Of a stretch of 64,000 nt of DNA, positions 52,537 through 61,623 are shown piece by piece. This DNA is from an uncultured Syntrophobacterales bacterium (lineage in GTDB: Bacteria > Desulfobacterota > Syntrophia > Syntrophales > UBA5619). The position numbers were made by a program, and so were the translations under genes. Below the pieces are notes generated by a model. The model had not been told where the DNA came from, did not search any database, and saw only the letters and a program-made list of their open reading frames with translations. The stretch covers positions 178,626-242,625 of the forward strand of contig CAIYSL010000068.1 of the NCBI GenBank assembly GCA_903928915.1. Reading direction: 5' to 3'. The stretch's first letter is position 1. Each line of letters starts with the position of its first letter.

Positions 52537-54099
52537 ATGACACAGGGTCCCTATTTGCTGGGCATCGATATCGGGGGCACCGGCGCCAAGGCCGGCGTGT
52601 TCACCCTGGACGGCAGACTGGCGGGAACCGGCTACGGCGAGTATCGGATGATCAGCACCGTGCCGGGTCAGGCCGAACACGATGCCGAGGCGTGGTGGCT
52701 GGCGACGGTCAAAGCGGTGCGGGAGGCCGTCCGTGATGTGCCCGCTGATGAGATATTGGCCATCGGCATCGGCTGCACCAACGGGCTGGTAGCGGTCGAC
52801 CGCGCGGGCCGGCCACTGCGGCCGGCGATCATGCTCTGGGACCAGCGCGCCCTGCCGGAGGTGGACCGGATCAGGAACGTCCTGGATGCGGACAGGGTTT
52901 TTCAGATTACCGGGAACCCTGTTGCGCCGGGCGCCTATTCGCTGCCCACGATACTCTGGCTGAAACACCATGAACCGGAGACCTTCCGGGCGGCCCACAA
53001 ACTGATGGTCCCGGGCGGGTATCTGGTGGCCCGGTTCACCGGGGAGTTCACCATCGACCATTCGCGGGCCTCGACGACCCTGCTGTTCGATATCCGCAAG
53101 AAGGAATGGCACCACCCGTTCCTGGCGGCGCTGGATATCCCGGAGGATAAGCTCCCCCGGCCGGAGCCTTCCGATACGGTGGTCGGCACCGTGACCGCGG
53201 GAGCCGCGGCCCTGACCGGTTTGCGGCCGGGGACCCCGGTGATCGCCGGCTGCATGGATACGATCGGCGCCTCCATCGGCTCCGGGGTCATCAGGCAGGG
53301 CGAATGTTTCGTCATCATGGGGACCGCGGCCCGGGTTTCCGGCCCGCTGGAGAGAGCGCAGTTTGACCATCGGTTCATGAACTGCACCCATGTTCTGCCG
53401 GAACTCTGGCTGTACATCGGGGCGGTCAACGGGGTGGGATCGTCGCTCCGCTGGATTCGCGACACCTTCTGCCAACGGGAGCAGGAGATCGCCGATGCCG
53501 CCGGCGGCGATGTCTATGACCTGATCACCGCCCAGGCCGGCCAGGCCCCGCCCGGAAGCAAGGGGCTGCTGTTTCTGCCGTACATCTCCGGCGAGCGGAC
53601 CCCCATCTGGAACCCCTATGCCCGGGGGGTGTTTTTCGGGGTCACCCTGGGCCACACGCGCAATGACTTCTTCCGGTCGGTGCTGGAAGGGGCCTCCTTC
53701 GCCATCCGGCACGTGATCGAACTGCTCGAAACCGACGACGGCCTCGGCATCCGGGAATTGCGGATCGGCGGCGCCGCTGCCGCAAGCGGGGTATGGGTCC
53801 AGATCATCGCCGACGTGCTGGGGAAGAAGGTGGTCAGCCTGACCCAGAGTCACACGGAAGTTCTGGGCGCCGCGGTCCTGGCCGGCCTCAGCCAGGGGGT
53901 CTATCCGGACCTTCCTTCCGCAATCGCAAAGATCGTGGTGCCGGGAAAAGAGTATGAGCCGAACCCCGCGGCCCATGCCGCCTACAACAGCCTGTTCCCC
54001 CTGTACAAGACCCTGTACGGGGAGGTGCAGCACCACTTTGAGGAGCTGGCCCGGATGGATCTCCCCCAGGTCTGGATAACCCGGGGCGGACAATCATGA
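52537..54099 (+). CDS. FGGY family carbohydrate kinase
   Basis: 520 aa. The FGGY_N domain (residues 5-250) begins LLGIDIGGTGAKAGVF, the first phosphate loop; the FGGY_C domain has FLPYISGERTPIWNPYARG and IGGAAAASGVWVQIIADVLGK, the adenosine loop. The catalytic Asp is probably in MLWDQRALPE. Phosphorylates a sugar, sugar alcohol or sugar acid. The gene is next to the PdxA-like dehydrogenase, which acts on 4-phosphorylated acids; normally an unrelated DUF1537 kinase does that step. The substrate is thus likely a C4-C6 polyol or acid, phosphorylated at the terminal hydroxyl. Confidence 0.88.
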   Translation: MTQGPYLLGIDIGGTGAKAGVFTLDGRLAGTGYGEYRMISTVPGQAEHDAEAWWLATVKAVREAVRDVPADEILAIGIGCTNGLVAVDRAGRPLRPAIMLWDQRALPEVDRIRNVLDADRVFQITGNPVAPGAYSLPTILWLKHHEPETFRAAHKLMVPGGYLVARFTGEFTIDHSRASTTLLFDIRKKEWHHPFLAALDIPEDKLPRPEPSDTVVGTVTAGAAALTGLRPGTPVIAGCMDTIGASIGSGVIRQGECFVIMGTAARVSGPLERAQFDHRFMNCTHVLPELWLYIGAVNGVGSSLRWIRDTFCQREQEIADAAGGDVYDLITAQAGQAPPGSKGLLFLPYISGERTPIWNPYARGVFFGVTLGHTRNDFFRSVLEGASFAIRHVIELLETDDGLGIRELRIGGAAAASGVWVQIIADVLGKKVVSLTQSHTEVLGAAVLAGLSQGVYPDLPSAIAKIVVPGKEYEPNPAAHAAYNSLFPLYKTLYGEVQHHFEELARMDLPQVWITRGGQS

Positions 54100-54193
54100 C
54101 CGGGCGCGCAGTCCGCCAGTCCCGGGAGCAGATCACTCCCCCGGCGCGGAGTAACGCCTGCCGCGCGGGAGCATCGAATCGAAGGAGGACATG

Positions 54194-54655
54194 ATGGCAT
54201 ACACGATCAAGCGTACCTTTCACACCGGGTTCTGCGTCGGCGATCTCGACTGGAGCATCGGTTTCTTCCAGCAGGTCCTGGGGTTCAAACTGGTCGACAA
54301 GGCGCCCCGCGATCCCCGGAACCAATCCTTCGTCAGCGGCGTTCCGGGCGTTCAGGTGATGATCGCCTACATGGACTGCGCAGGGCACTCGCTGGAGCTG
54401 CAGGATTACCGCGGTTCGGCGGACCGGCAGGAATACCGGCCGCGCATGGTGGACCTCGGCCATTTTCACGTGTCCTTCGTGGTCGACGACGTGGCTGCGG
54501 TGGTTGCCGCCTGCAAGGACTACGACCCGCGCATCCGGACCCTGTCGCCGCATCCCCTGGAGGTGGACCAGGGGCCCAACAAGGGCAACAAGATCCAGTT
54601 CGTCGTCCTGCCCGACGGCGTGCATCTCGAATTCACGACCAGGGTCAACGACTAG
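54194..54655 (+). CDS. VOC (glyoxalase/bleomycin) family metalloprotein
   Basis: 153 aa. Two beta-alpha-beta-beta-beta modules. Metal candidates in the usual four places: His in RTFHTGFCV, Glu in HSLELQDY, His in DLGHFHVSFVV and Glu in VHLEFTTR. The family includes glyoxalase I, methylmalonyl-CoA epimerase and ring-opening dioxygenases. As the last gene of the catabolic cluster it could be an epimerase or isomerase for the imported acid. ATG 54194 (54191 also possible) follows AAGGAGGA. Confidence 0.85.
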   Translation: MAYTIKRTFHTGFCVGDLDWSIGFFQQVLGFKLVDKAPRDPRNQSFVSGVPGVQVMIAYMDCAGHSLELQDYRGSADRQEYRPRMVDLGHFHVSFVVDDVAAVVAACKDYDPRIRTLSPHPLEVDQGPNKGNKIQFVVLPDGVHLEFTTRVND

Positions 54656-54656
54656 A

Positions 54657-54677
54657 TCGGGTGTTGAAAACACCCGA
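54657..54677 (+). terminator. Hairpin at the VOC gene end
   Basis: TCGGGTGT at 54657-54664 and ACACCCGA at 54670-54677 form an 8-bp stem with a 5-base loop, 2 bp after the stop. No T run, but it borders the convergent helicase gene, so it may serve as a weak terminator. Confidence 0.4.
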
Positions 54678-54684
54678 GATGGAT

Positions 54685-54807
54685 AGGCTGTTCAAAAAGG
54701 TTCAGATGCAAGGCGCGCAAATCCTGAGGAATGAGGTGTGCTTTTCCGTACGCCGCAGTGACGAAGGATGCAGCGCAACGCCGCAGATGAGCCTTTTTCA
54801 ACAGCCT
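54685..54807. repeat. 123-bp inverted-repeat element
   Basis: Ends in imperfect inverted copies: AGGCTGTTCAAAAAGG at 54685 and CCTTTTTCAACAGCCT at 54792-54807, extending inward to about 25 bp with a few mismatches (TTCAGATGC against GCAGATGAG). The centre also has shorter inverted parts around GTACGCCGCAG. It looks like a MITE- or REP-type dispersed element of the kind I recall from Desulfobacterota genomes, lying between convergent genes. Confidence 0.65.
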
Positions 54808-54821
54808 GCTGACCGGGCTGC

Positions 54822-57800
54822 TCAATACTTCCTGACCAGCTCGATCCCCTGCGGGTACCGCGTAAAGCCGAAGGCCTGCAGGGGCTTCGCGTACGGGCTG
54901 TCCGCGGCCGGCGTGCCGTTGATCTGCTCCACGAGGATCCGCTTCCGCGGGCTGAACTGCCGGGTCAGGAGCACCCCGCAGAAGGCGAGGACGTCGGGAA
55001 GCCGCGGGTCGTCCGGCGCGGCGAGAAATTCGAGGCTGGCGCCGTTGCGGTACGAGATCAGCGCCGGACTCTTCCCCCGATAGACCACGTGCGTCGACGG
55101 GAGGCGGCTGGGAAGGCCGCCCTTGAGCGCCTCCAACCGGATTCCGCAGAGCGACGCCGGGTCGGCGGCGTTCAGCCAGAAGGGTGTATCCTCCGGGAGC
55201 GGCTCCTTGAGAAACCGGAAGGCCTCGGGGGAGATGAACTGCACCCCGGGGATCTCCGCGAAGAAGTACCCGGAGAGGATCTCCCCGGAGAGCTCCATCA
55301 GCCTGAGCGCCCGGAAGGTCCGCCCCCACTGGAGCGGCGCCAGTTCGTTCGCCAGGATCTCCCGAAAGAGGATGCCGTACCGTCCGAGCAGCTGACGGAC
55401 GCGGTCTTTGACCAGCTCCGCCTCGTCGATCGGGTCCCGGTCGCTTCCCCGGTCGGCGATGGCGTACCAGTTCCCGGTCAGCGGCCGGGTGGCTGCCCAG
55501 CGGTTGTACGCCGACCGGGAGGGCCGCTGCTCCCGCTCCGTGCGCAGGTCCGCGGGGGCGAAGTCGGTCAGCACCCCCTGCCGTACCGTCGCGAAGCTGT
55601 CGTTGGTTACCCGTCCCTGCCAGGCCAGATCCCAGAGCTTCTCCGTGACGGCCCGGCTGTCGCTCGCCGCGTGCCGGGCGATCTCCAGCAGGCTGTACCG
55701 CCCGACCGCCCCGGGCAGGAGCGCGGCGATCTCATCCGGCTTTCCCTGTCCCGCAGCTGCGGCCGCTTCGCCCGCCGCGTCCGGCCGGTCGCGGAACAGC
55801 TCCAGGTCGTCGGGAAAGGCGAAGCCGATCCTTCCGGTCCCGCAGCCGAACCAGACGAGCCCGCTGGTCTGCATCAGGCTGTCGAGCCAGGCGGTGCGGT
55901 AGGGGGCGAGCCGGGCAGGAAGGATCTCTTTCTCCCAGGCGTCGGCGGGTGCCGGGTATCCGAGGAGCCGGTCGAGCCGCGCCGGCAGGTCCTCCTCCCT
56001 GTCGCCCGGCGCGGTGAGCCCCTGCCAGGCGGCCAGGAACAGCGGCAGGCGGTCGATCGGCAAGGGTTGGAACGCAGGGCGGCGCTGCCTGCGCATCATA
56101 CGCAGCAGGGTCTCCAGGTTCTCCCGCTCGCACACCTCGAGATCCGGCGCCTGTTCGGTCAGAAAATCGACGACCACCTCCTGCGCCTCGGCAAGCCCGG
56201 CCAGGATCCTGTCGAGCACGGCCGGGGCGAGCCCGAGGGCCTCCCCGAGGGCCGCGATCCGGATCGGGCCGAAGAAGGAGAGCCACGGGAGGACGATCTC
56301 GGCCAGGGGGCTCTCCTCCTGCGCCTCCGGCCGGAACCGGGGACGAACCCGGCCGACTGCAGCACCGGGGCGGACTGCCGTGACGGCAAGGGGGGCGCCG
56401 GTGAGGAGGTCCCGCGCCTGGACCCCGTCGGGGTCTCCGGAAAAAGCCGCCCCGATCCGACCGAGCTGCTCCACGCTGCACACCCCGTCCGCGGCGGTCC
56501 CGGGCAGACGGATCGCGGCGATCTTGCTCGCGAGCGGCGCCAGAGCCTCGGCGGGTGCGATCTCTTGGTCGCGCTCGATCGCGGCGGTCAGCTCCTGCCA
56601 CTCGTCCGGCGGAATGAAGATCCGCTCTTTGACCCAGTCGAGGAGATCCTCGGTCGACCGGGGCGCGTAGCCCGGCGCCGTCCGCTGGAGCTTCAGCCGG
56701 AGCGACGCGGCCAGGGCCGCGGGGATGCGCGGCCTGAGCCGGCTGGAGAAGAGTACCTCGCGGAGCAGCTCCCCGCTGAGACTGGAGGGCTTCCCGGAGA
56801 CAGGGGTGTCGTCTTCGTACATGTGGGTGTTGATCTGCCGCCAGATCAGTCCGCCGGCAAAGGGTGAGGCAGCGGCGGTCCGTGTCTCGGTGACACGGAT
56901 CTGCCCGGCATGGAGCTCGTCGAGGAGCCGCGTGAGGTTCTCCAGGTCGAACTCGTCCTTGAGGCAGGTGCGCCACGTCTCCAGCAGCAGCGGAAAATCG
57001 GGATAGGGGAGGACCGCGTCCAGCAGTTTCTTCGCCCGCAGGCGGTTCAGCCAGAGGGGGAGTCGCCGGCGGAAATCGGCCCGCGGCAGGAGCAGGGCCC
57101 GGCCCGCGTTCTCCCGGAACCGCGCCCCGAAGAACCCGGTCGTCTCGAGCGTCTGCCTGAGCAGCCGCTCGATGTTTTCCGGGGTCACCAGGCCCGTCAG
57201 GTCGGCGGCGGAAAAGGCGTGCGGCAGCATCAGGAGGATGCAGTCGTCGTTGGGGAAGACCTCGAGGTGATAGCGGTACTTCTCCTCCCAGGCCGCCCGC
57301 AGGGCGAGAGCGAAGGGCCGGTTGATCCTGCCGCCCCAGAGGGTGTGGAGGATGACCTGCTTGCGGTCCGAGGTATTCAGCGGGTCGTCGAAATGCTCGA
57401 CCAGCAGGTGCCGGCGGTGGGGGAGGTCGGCCCGCGTCGCCTCGCGCTGCCGCCGCAGGTGGCTGATCAGCTCGCCTGCCGCCCCCTCATCCAGGAAATA
57501 GTCGCGCCGGAGCTCCTCCGGGAGCGCGGGGTCGTCGAGGCGGTCGTTCAGCGCTTCGAGCAAGAGCAGGATCCGCTCGGAAAAGTGGAAGTCGCGGTTC
57601 ATCCCCTCGGCCCGCCAGAAGGGGACGATTCCGGGCCTCGCCTCGACCGGCGCCACCTCGACGGAGTTGTGCGTCACCCGCCGGATCCGCCAGACCTGCG
57701 TGCCCAGGGTGAAGGTGTCACCGACCCGGCGCTCCCAGACGAACTCCTCGTCGAGCTCGCCGATCTTGCTGAGCGTCTCCTCCACCCGCAGGTCGTAGTA

Positions 57801-59330
57801 GCCCCGGTCGGGGATGGTGCCGCCCGCAAGGTACAGGAGACGGAGCGCCCCCTCCCGGCCCCGGACGGTGTTGTCGATCCGGTCGAGGAAGAGGCGCGGC
57901 TTGAGCTCGCGGATCCGCGTGTCGGCGTACCTGCCGCTCAGCATCTCCAGGACCAGGTCGAACTGCCGCCGGGAGAGTCTGCGGTAAGGGGCGCAGGTCC
58001 TGAGGAAGGCGAACAGCTCGTCGATTGCCCACATCTCGACGGCGGTCATGGCGACGATTACCTGCGCCAGCACGTCGAGGGGGCACTCCACGGGCCTGAT
58101 CGGTTCGATGTCCTGCCGGATAATCCCCCGGGCGCAGACCGCGGCGGAGAGAAAATCCTGGCCGTGGGTGGGGTACAGCAGGCCGCGGCTCGTAGCGCCG
58201 ACGCCGTGGCCCGAGCGTCCGATGCGCTGGATCGCCGCGCTGATCGACGGCGGCGTCGCGATCAGGATCACCCGGTCGAGCTCGCCGATGTCGATCCCCA
58301 GTTCCAGCGAGCTGGTGGCGACGATCGCCTTGAGCTCGCCGCTTTTCAGCCGCTGTTCCACGGCCAGGCGGATCTCCCGGGAGAGCGATCCGTGGTGGGC
58401 GTAGGCGAGCTCCGCGGGCCCGCCCTCGTTGATCAGGCGGGTCACCTTCTCCACGGTGCGGCGGCTGTTGGCGAACAGGAGCGTGGAGCGCCCCTCCCGG
58501 ACGACCTGCCGGAACTCCTCGGCCAGAAGCGGCCACCGGGACCCCTCCCCGAGCCCCTCCCCGGCGCCGGAGGGGAAGACGACGCAGACCGCGGAGCGTT
58601 TCTTCTGCCGGGAGCGCACCACGTTCACCTCCCGTTTTTCATACCGGGGGGTCCGGGGATCGCCCCGCAGGCGGAACCCGCCGACGAACGCGGCCACCGC
58701 TGCGACCGGCTTCACCGTGGCCGACAGGGCGATCCGCTGGAATTCACCGGAGAGGCGGACCAGCCGCTCCACCGCCGTGATCAGGTGGGTGCCCCGCTTC
58801 GTGCCGACTACGGCGTGGATCTCGTCGAGGATGACCGTGGCGACCCCGGCGAGCATCGCCCGGCCCTGCCGCGAGGTGAGCAGGATGTTCAGGCTCTCGG
58901 GCGTGGTGATCAGGATCTCCGGCGGCCGCCGCCCCATCCGCCGCCGCTCTTCCGCCGGTGTGTCGCCGCTCCGGGTCAGGACGCAGAGCTCCGGGAAGCC
59001 TTCGCCCGCCGCGCGAAACACGGCGCCGAGCTCCTCCAAGGGGGCGATGAGGTTCCGCCGGATGTCGTTGTTCAGGGCCTTGAGCGGCGAGACGTACAGG
59101 ACCCGGGTCTGTCCCGGGCCCCAGGCGCCGGTGACGAGCTGATTGATCGCCCAGAGAAAGGCGGTGAGGGTCTTCCCGCTCCCCGTGGGGGCCGTCACCA
59201 GGGCGTGGCCGCCCGCGGCGATCACCGGCCAGGCCCGGGCCTGGATGTCCGTGGGCGTTTCCATCCGCTCGCTGAACCATTTTCTGATGAGCGGATGAAA
59301 CGGGGAAAGGGCGTCGTCTCGTCGATCCAT
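54822..59330 (-). CDS. lhr: Large Lhr-type ATP-dependent helicase
   Basis: 1502 aa, superfamily 2 helicase. Walker A is APTGSGKT at residues 47-54, the DEIH box at 169-172, and helicase-C motifs SLELGIDIGELDRVI and QRIGRSGHG follow. The Lhr core (two RecA domains plus winged helix, to about 900) is followed by a 600-residue C-terminal domain, the long form found in E. coli Lhr. Acts as a 3'-5' DNA or RNA-DNA helicase in repair. It has a long antisense frame that is a shadow. The gene stands alone and ends 14 bp from the repeat element. Confidence 0.92.
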   Translation of the reverse strand: MDRRDDALSPFHPLIRKWFSERMETPTDIQARAWPVIAAGGHALVTAPTGSGKTLTAFLWAINQLVTGAWGPGQTRVLYVSPLKALNNDIRRNLIAPLEELGAVFRAAGEGFPELCVLTRSGDTPAEERRRMGRRPPEILITTPESLNILLTSRQGRAMLAGVATVILDEIHAVVGTKRGTHLITAVERLVRLSGEFQRIALSATVKPVAAVAAFVGGFRLRGDPRTPRYEKREVNVVRSRQKKRSAVCVVFPSGAGEGLGEGSRWPLLAEEFRQVVREGRSTLLFANSRRTVEKVTRLINEGGPAELAYAHHGSLSREIRLAVEQRLKSGELKAIVATSSLELGIDIGELDRVILIATPPSISAAIQRIGRSGHGVGATSRGLLYPTHGQDFLSAAVCARGIIRQDIEPIRPVECPLDVLAQVIVAMTAVEMWAIDELFAFLRTCAPYRRLSRRQFDLVLEMLSGRYADTRIRELKPRLFLDRIDNTVRGREGALRLLYLAGGTIPDRGYYDLRVEETLSKIGELDEEFVWERRVGDTFTLGTQVWRIRRVTHNSVEVAPVEARPGIVPFWRAEGMNRDFHFSERILLLLEALNDRLDDPALPEELRRDYFLDEGAAGELISHLRRQREATRADLPHRRHLLVEHFDDPLNTSDRKQVILHTLWGGRINRPFALALRAAWEEKYRYHLEVFPNDDCILLMLPHAFSAADLTGLVTPENIERLLRQTLETTGFFGARFRENAGRALLLPRADFRRRLPLWLNRLRAKKLLDAVLPYPDFPLLLETWRTCLKDEFDLENLTRLLDELHAGQIRVTETRTAAASPFAGGLIWRQINTHMYEDDTPVSGKPSSLSGELLREVLFSSRLRPRIPAALAASLRLKLQRTAPGYAPRSTEDLLDWVKERIFIPPDEWQELTAAIERDQEIAPAEALAPLASKIAAIRLPGTAADGVCSVEQLGRIGAAFSGDPDGVQARDLLTGAPLAVTAVRPGAAVGRVRPRFRPEAQEESPLAEIVLPWLSFFGPIRIAALGEALGLAPAVLDRILAGLAEAQEVVVDFLTEQAPDLEVCERENLETLLRMMRRQRRPAFQPLPIDRLPLFLAAWQGLTAPGDREEDLPARLDRLLGYPAPADAWEKEILPARLAPYRTAWLDSLMQTSGLVWFGCGTGRIGFAFPDDLELFRDRPDAAGEAAAAAGQGKPDEIAALLPGAVGRYSLLEIARHAASDSRAVTEKLWDLAWQGRVTNDSFATVRQGVLTDFAPADLRTEREQRPSRSAYNRWAATRPLTGNWYAIADRGSDRDPIDEAELVKDRVRQLLGRYGILFREILANELAPLQWGRTFRALRLMELSGEILSGYFFAEIPGVQFISPEAFRFLKEPLPEDTPFWLNAADPASLCGIRLEALKGGLPSRLPSTHVVYRGKSPALISYRNGASLEFLAAPDDPRLPDVLAFCGVLLTRQFSPRKRILVEQINGTPAADSPYAKPLQAFGFTRYPQGIELVRKY

Positions 59331-59530
59331 GGGTCCTTACGAGCACGGTCGGCGGAGCGTTGTCAAGGCAATTTTCCGGACCGTCCCTCAGGTCGGGCGC
59401 GAAGCCTGCTTTCCCGTGCGCGCATAAATCCTTCTTTCGATCGAGAAATCTTTACGATCGCGCCCGCCAAGCCCGTCGCCGCGCCTCAGTTAGCGGATCC
59501 TGCGGGGACGGGGCGGGCCTGTCAAGCCGC

Positions 59531-60706
59531 TCAGAGCGAAAGGAACCCGTCGGGCGCGAGGCTCGTGGCCAGCATCACTTCGTTGATGTCCCGGTGCGCC
59601 TGCCAGCTGCTGCTTTCCCGGTTGCCCGGCGCCAGCCAGAAGGCCTCGATCGCCCCGCCGAGCTGCCGGTGCTCCCGCAGGTCCGCCATTGCCGCGGCCG
59701 GCCGGCGCCGGTCGCTGAACTGCGCCGGGTGCGCTGCCATCAGGCCCTGCAGCCGGTCGACCGCCTTCAGCCCGATCGAGAGGCCGAATTCCCGGAAGGC
59801 GAGGCGGTACCGGGCGGGAAGGGTGAAGGGGCTCTGCGCGCACAGGGCATCCATGCCGGCCGCGGACGCGGCCAGAAGGTCCCCCAGGAGCGCCTCCTCG
59901 GGAAAGGAGCCGTCGCGGATCAGCTGGCCCAGGCGAAAGGCGTCGCACAGGAGCCCGCCGAGCCCCAGCGGGTCGTCGGTGGTCCAGTCGCTGCCGGCGC
60001 ACATGGCCCGCAGGTCGGCGATCTCCGCCCCGAGGTCGAGACCCGCCGCCGGGATCGTCCCGCGCCGGGCCGCCTGAAGCGCGCAGAAGGTGAGCAGGCC
60101 GTCGAGGGGATCGTGGTGCCCCATCGACGGGACCAGCGGCCGGGAGAGGTCGATGCTCATCTTCCAGTACATCCGCTTCCGCCCGGAAGAATGGGCAGGC
60201 AGGTAGGCAAACCCGCGGTGGGCCGCCTTCGCGAGTTCGATTGCCCAGCGGGTGTACCGGTCCTCGCCGGTCACGCTCCCGACGCGGGCCAGGGCGTGCA
60301 TCCATTTGGTAAGATAGTGGTAGTACTGGCCGTCCCGGTCCCACTCCTTGTGTTCGTCGAAGGGTTCGGCCGGCGCCCGCTCGTTCATCCCCTTGCCGAT
60401 CCTGAGCCCTCCTGCGGTCGGGTGCAGCGCCCCTTCCTGTTCGTCGAGTCCGCTTATCCAGCCCGACCGCCGGTTGTCGGAACGGTGCCGGCCCAGGACG
60501 GCATGGACCCGCTCGACCAGCCTGAGCGCCAGATCCAGCCACATTCTGTCGCTGTCCTGCCGGTGAAGCTCCAGGAAGGTGCAGACCGCGAAGGCATCGG
60601 TCCAGAGGTAGCGGCGGGGCGGCAGCGACTCCTCGGTCAAGCCGGTCGCCCGGGCGAACCCGCGCATGATCTCCCGGGCCGCGGCGAGGGACTTCTCTTC
60701 GGTCAT
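59531..60706 (-). CDS. Uncharacterised alpha-barrel-like protein
   Basis: 391 aa. Not recognised with confidence. Repeated hairpins of helices with aromatic and acidic patches (RRYLWTDAFAVCTFLEL, GQYYHYLTKWMHALARVG, SMGHHDPLDGLLTF) recall (alpha/alpha)6-barrel sugar enzymes such as N-acylglucosamine epimerase or six-hairpin glycosidases. No signal peptide is seen. AAGGAGG lies before ATG 60706 (minus). It sits between the helicase and a superoxide dismutase gene and has no obvious partner. Confidence 0.7.
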   Translation of the reverse strand: MTEEKSLAAAREIMRGFARATGLTEESLPPRRYLWTDAFAVCTFLELHRQDSDRMWLDLALRLVERVHAVLGRHRSDNRRSGWISGLDEQEGALHPTAGGLRIGKGMNERAPAEPFDEHKEWDRDGQYYHYLTKWMHALARVGSVTGEDRYTRWAIELAKAAHRGFAYLPAHSSGRKRMYWKMSIDLSRPLVPSMGHHDPLDGLLTFCALQAARRGTIPAAGLDLGAEIADLRAMCAGSDWTTDDPLGLGGLLCDAFRLGQLIRDGSFPEEALLGDLLAASAAGMDALCAQSPFTLPARYRLAFREFGLSIGLKAVDRLQGLMAAHPAQFSDRRRPAAAMADLREHRQLGGAIEAFWLAPGNRESSSWQAHRDINEVMLATSLAPDGFLSL

Positions 60707-60842
60707 CGCTGCCTCCTTGGCGTTCCCCTGCGGGCCTGGATGAAGTCCTCTGGGTCGGCCATCGGGGCAGAGCGGTGGTGGAGCCGAAGGTGGGAAGTTC
60801 CGCTCTCCGCAGTTACCCCGCGGCTGATCATCTCCTGCCGGA

Positions 60843-61376
60843 TCACGGGGCTACAGAACCGCAGGCGATTCGCCCCCCGCCCCCGCCGAGCTTTTCCGGG
60901 AGGTCGGAGTAGTTGTCGCCGCCGGCGTGGATCATCAGCGACCTGCCCCGCAGGTCCGCGGTTTTCAGCCGCGGCGCCAGCACCGGGGTCGCGGCCGAGC
61001 CTTTCCCGTCCACGTACAGCGCGGGCAGGTCCCCCAGGTGGCCGTCGCCGTAGGGACCGGCGTGCCTGTCGGTCTTTGCCGGGTCGTAGTGCCCGCCCGC
61101 CGCCAGGGCCGCCGCCGGCTTCCCGCCTGCCAGGGCGTGGCCGCAGTCGGCGTGTTGATGCACATGGAATCCGTGGATGCCCGGCGGAAGGCTGCCCAGC
61201 CGCGGGGTGAGGATCAGGCCGTAGGGGCTGTCCGCTGCCGTGATCTGGCCGATCCGCTCGCCGACCCCCTGCTCGTTCACCAGACGCATCTCGATCGCGA
61301 GCTCGGCGGCCGGAGCGGAAACAGCGGGCAGCATGATGAGAAAGGCGATTGCCAGGGGTCCCATGATTCGTCGCAT
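60843..61376 (-). CDS. sodC: Copper/zinc superoxide dismutase, exported
   Basis: 177 aa. A signal peptide ([20 protein letters not shown], cut near APAAE) directs it to the periplasm. Metal ligands are the His residues in [28 protein letters not shown] and MIHAGGDNY; the disulphide Cys pair is in ADCGH and RIACGSV. It removes superoxide at the cell surface, which suits an anaerobe that meets air. ATG 61376 (minus) has GGAGGG upstream; an extra 33 residues in the open frame are discarded. Confidence 0.93.
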   Translation of the reverse strand: MRRIMGPLAIAFLIMLPAVSAPAAELAIEMRLVNEQGVGERIGQITAADSPYGLILTPRLGSLPPGIHGFHVHQHADCGHALAGGKPAAALAAGGHYDPAKTDRHAGPYGDGHLGDLPALYVDGKGSAATPVLAPRLKTADLRGRSLMIHAGGDNYSDLPEKLGGGGGRIACGSVAP

Positions 61377-61532
61377 GTCAAATCCCTCCTGCGGTCGATT
61401 CCGTATCCGTCCGTCGCCCGTTGCGCGGACTCGTTTTCCGATGATGGTCGATTTCGGACCGGGCTGCAACGGCAATGTTTAGTACGCATGTTGATAGCCC
61501 ATACCTACCGCCGGGATTCCCTATTATTATCT

Positions 61533-61562
61533 TGACACCCCGGTGCGATCCGCCCTATAGTC
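61533..61562 (+). promoter_or_regulatory. Sigma70 promoter for cardiolipin synthase gene
   Basis: Exact TTGACA at 61533-61538, then TATAGT at 61557-61562, with an 18-base spacer. The gene start is 62 bp downstream. The sodC start lies 157 bp away on the other strand, so the two genes are divergent. Confidence 0.75.
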
Positions 61563-61623
61563 GGCTCGCACAAAAGCTAATTGTTATCAATCGGTTGAAT
61601 ATCATCAGTCCGAATCGAGGGCC

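Noticed and set aside
56910..60077. 1055-codon open frame on the + strand over lhr
   Set aside because: Product is Arg/Pro/Gly/Glu-rich low complexity, mirror of helicase codons; lhr carries all helicase motifs.
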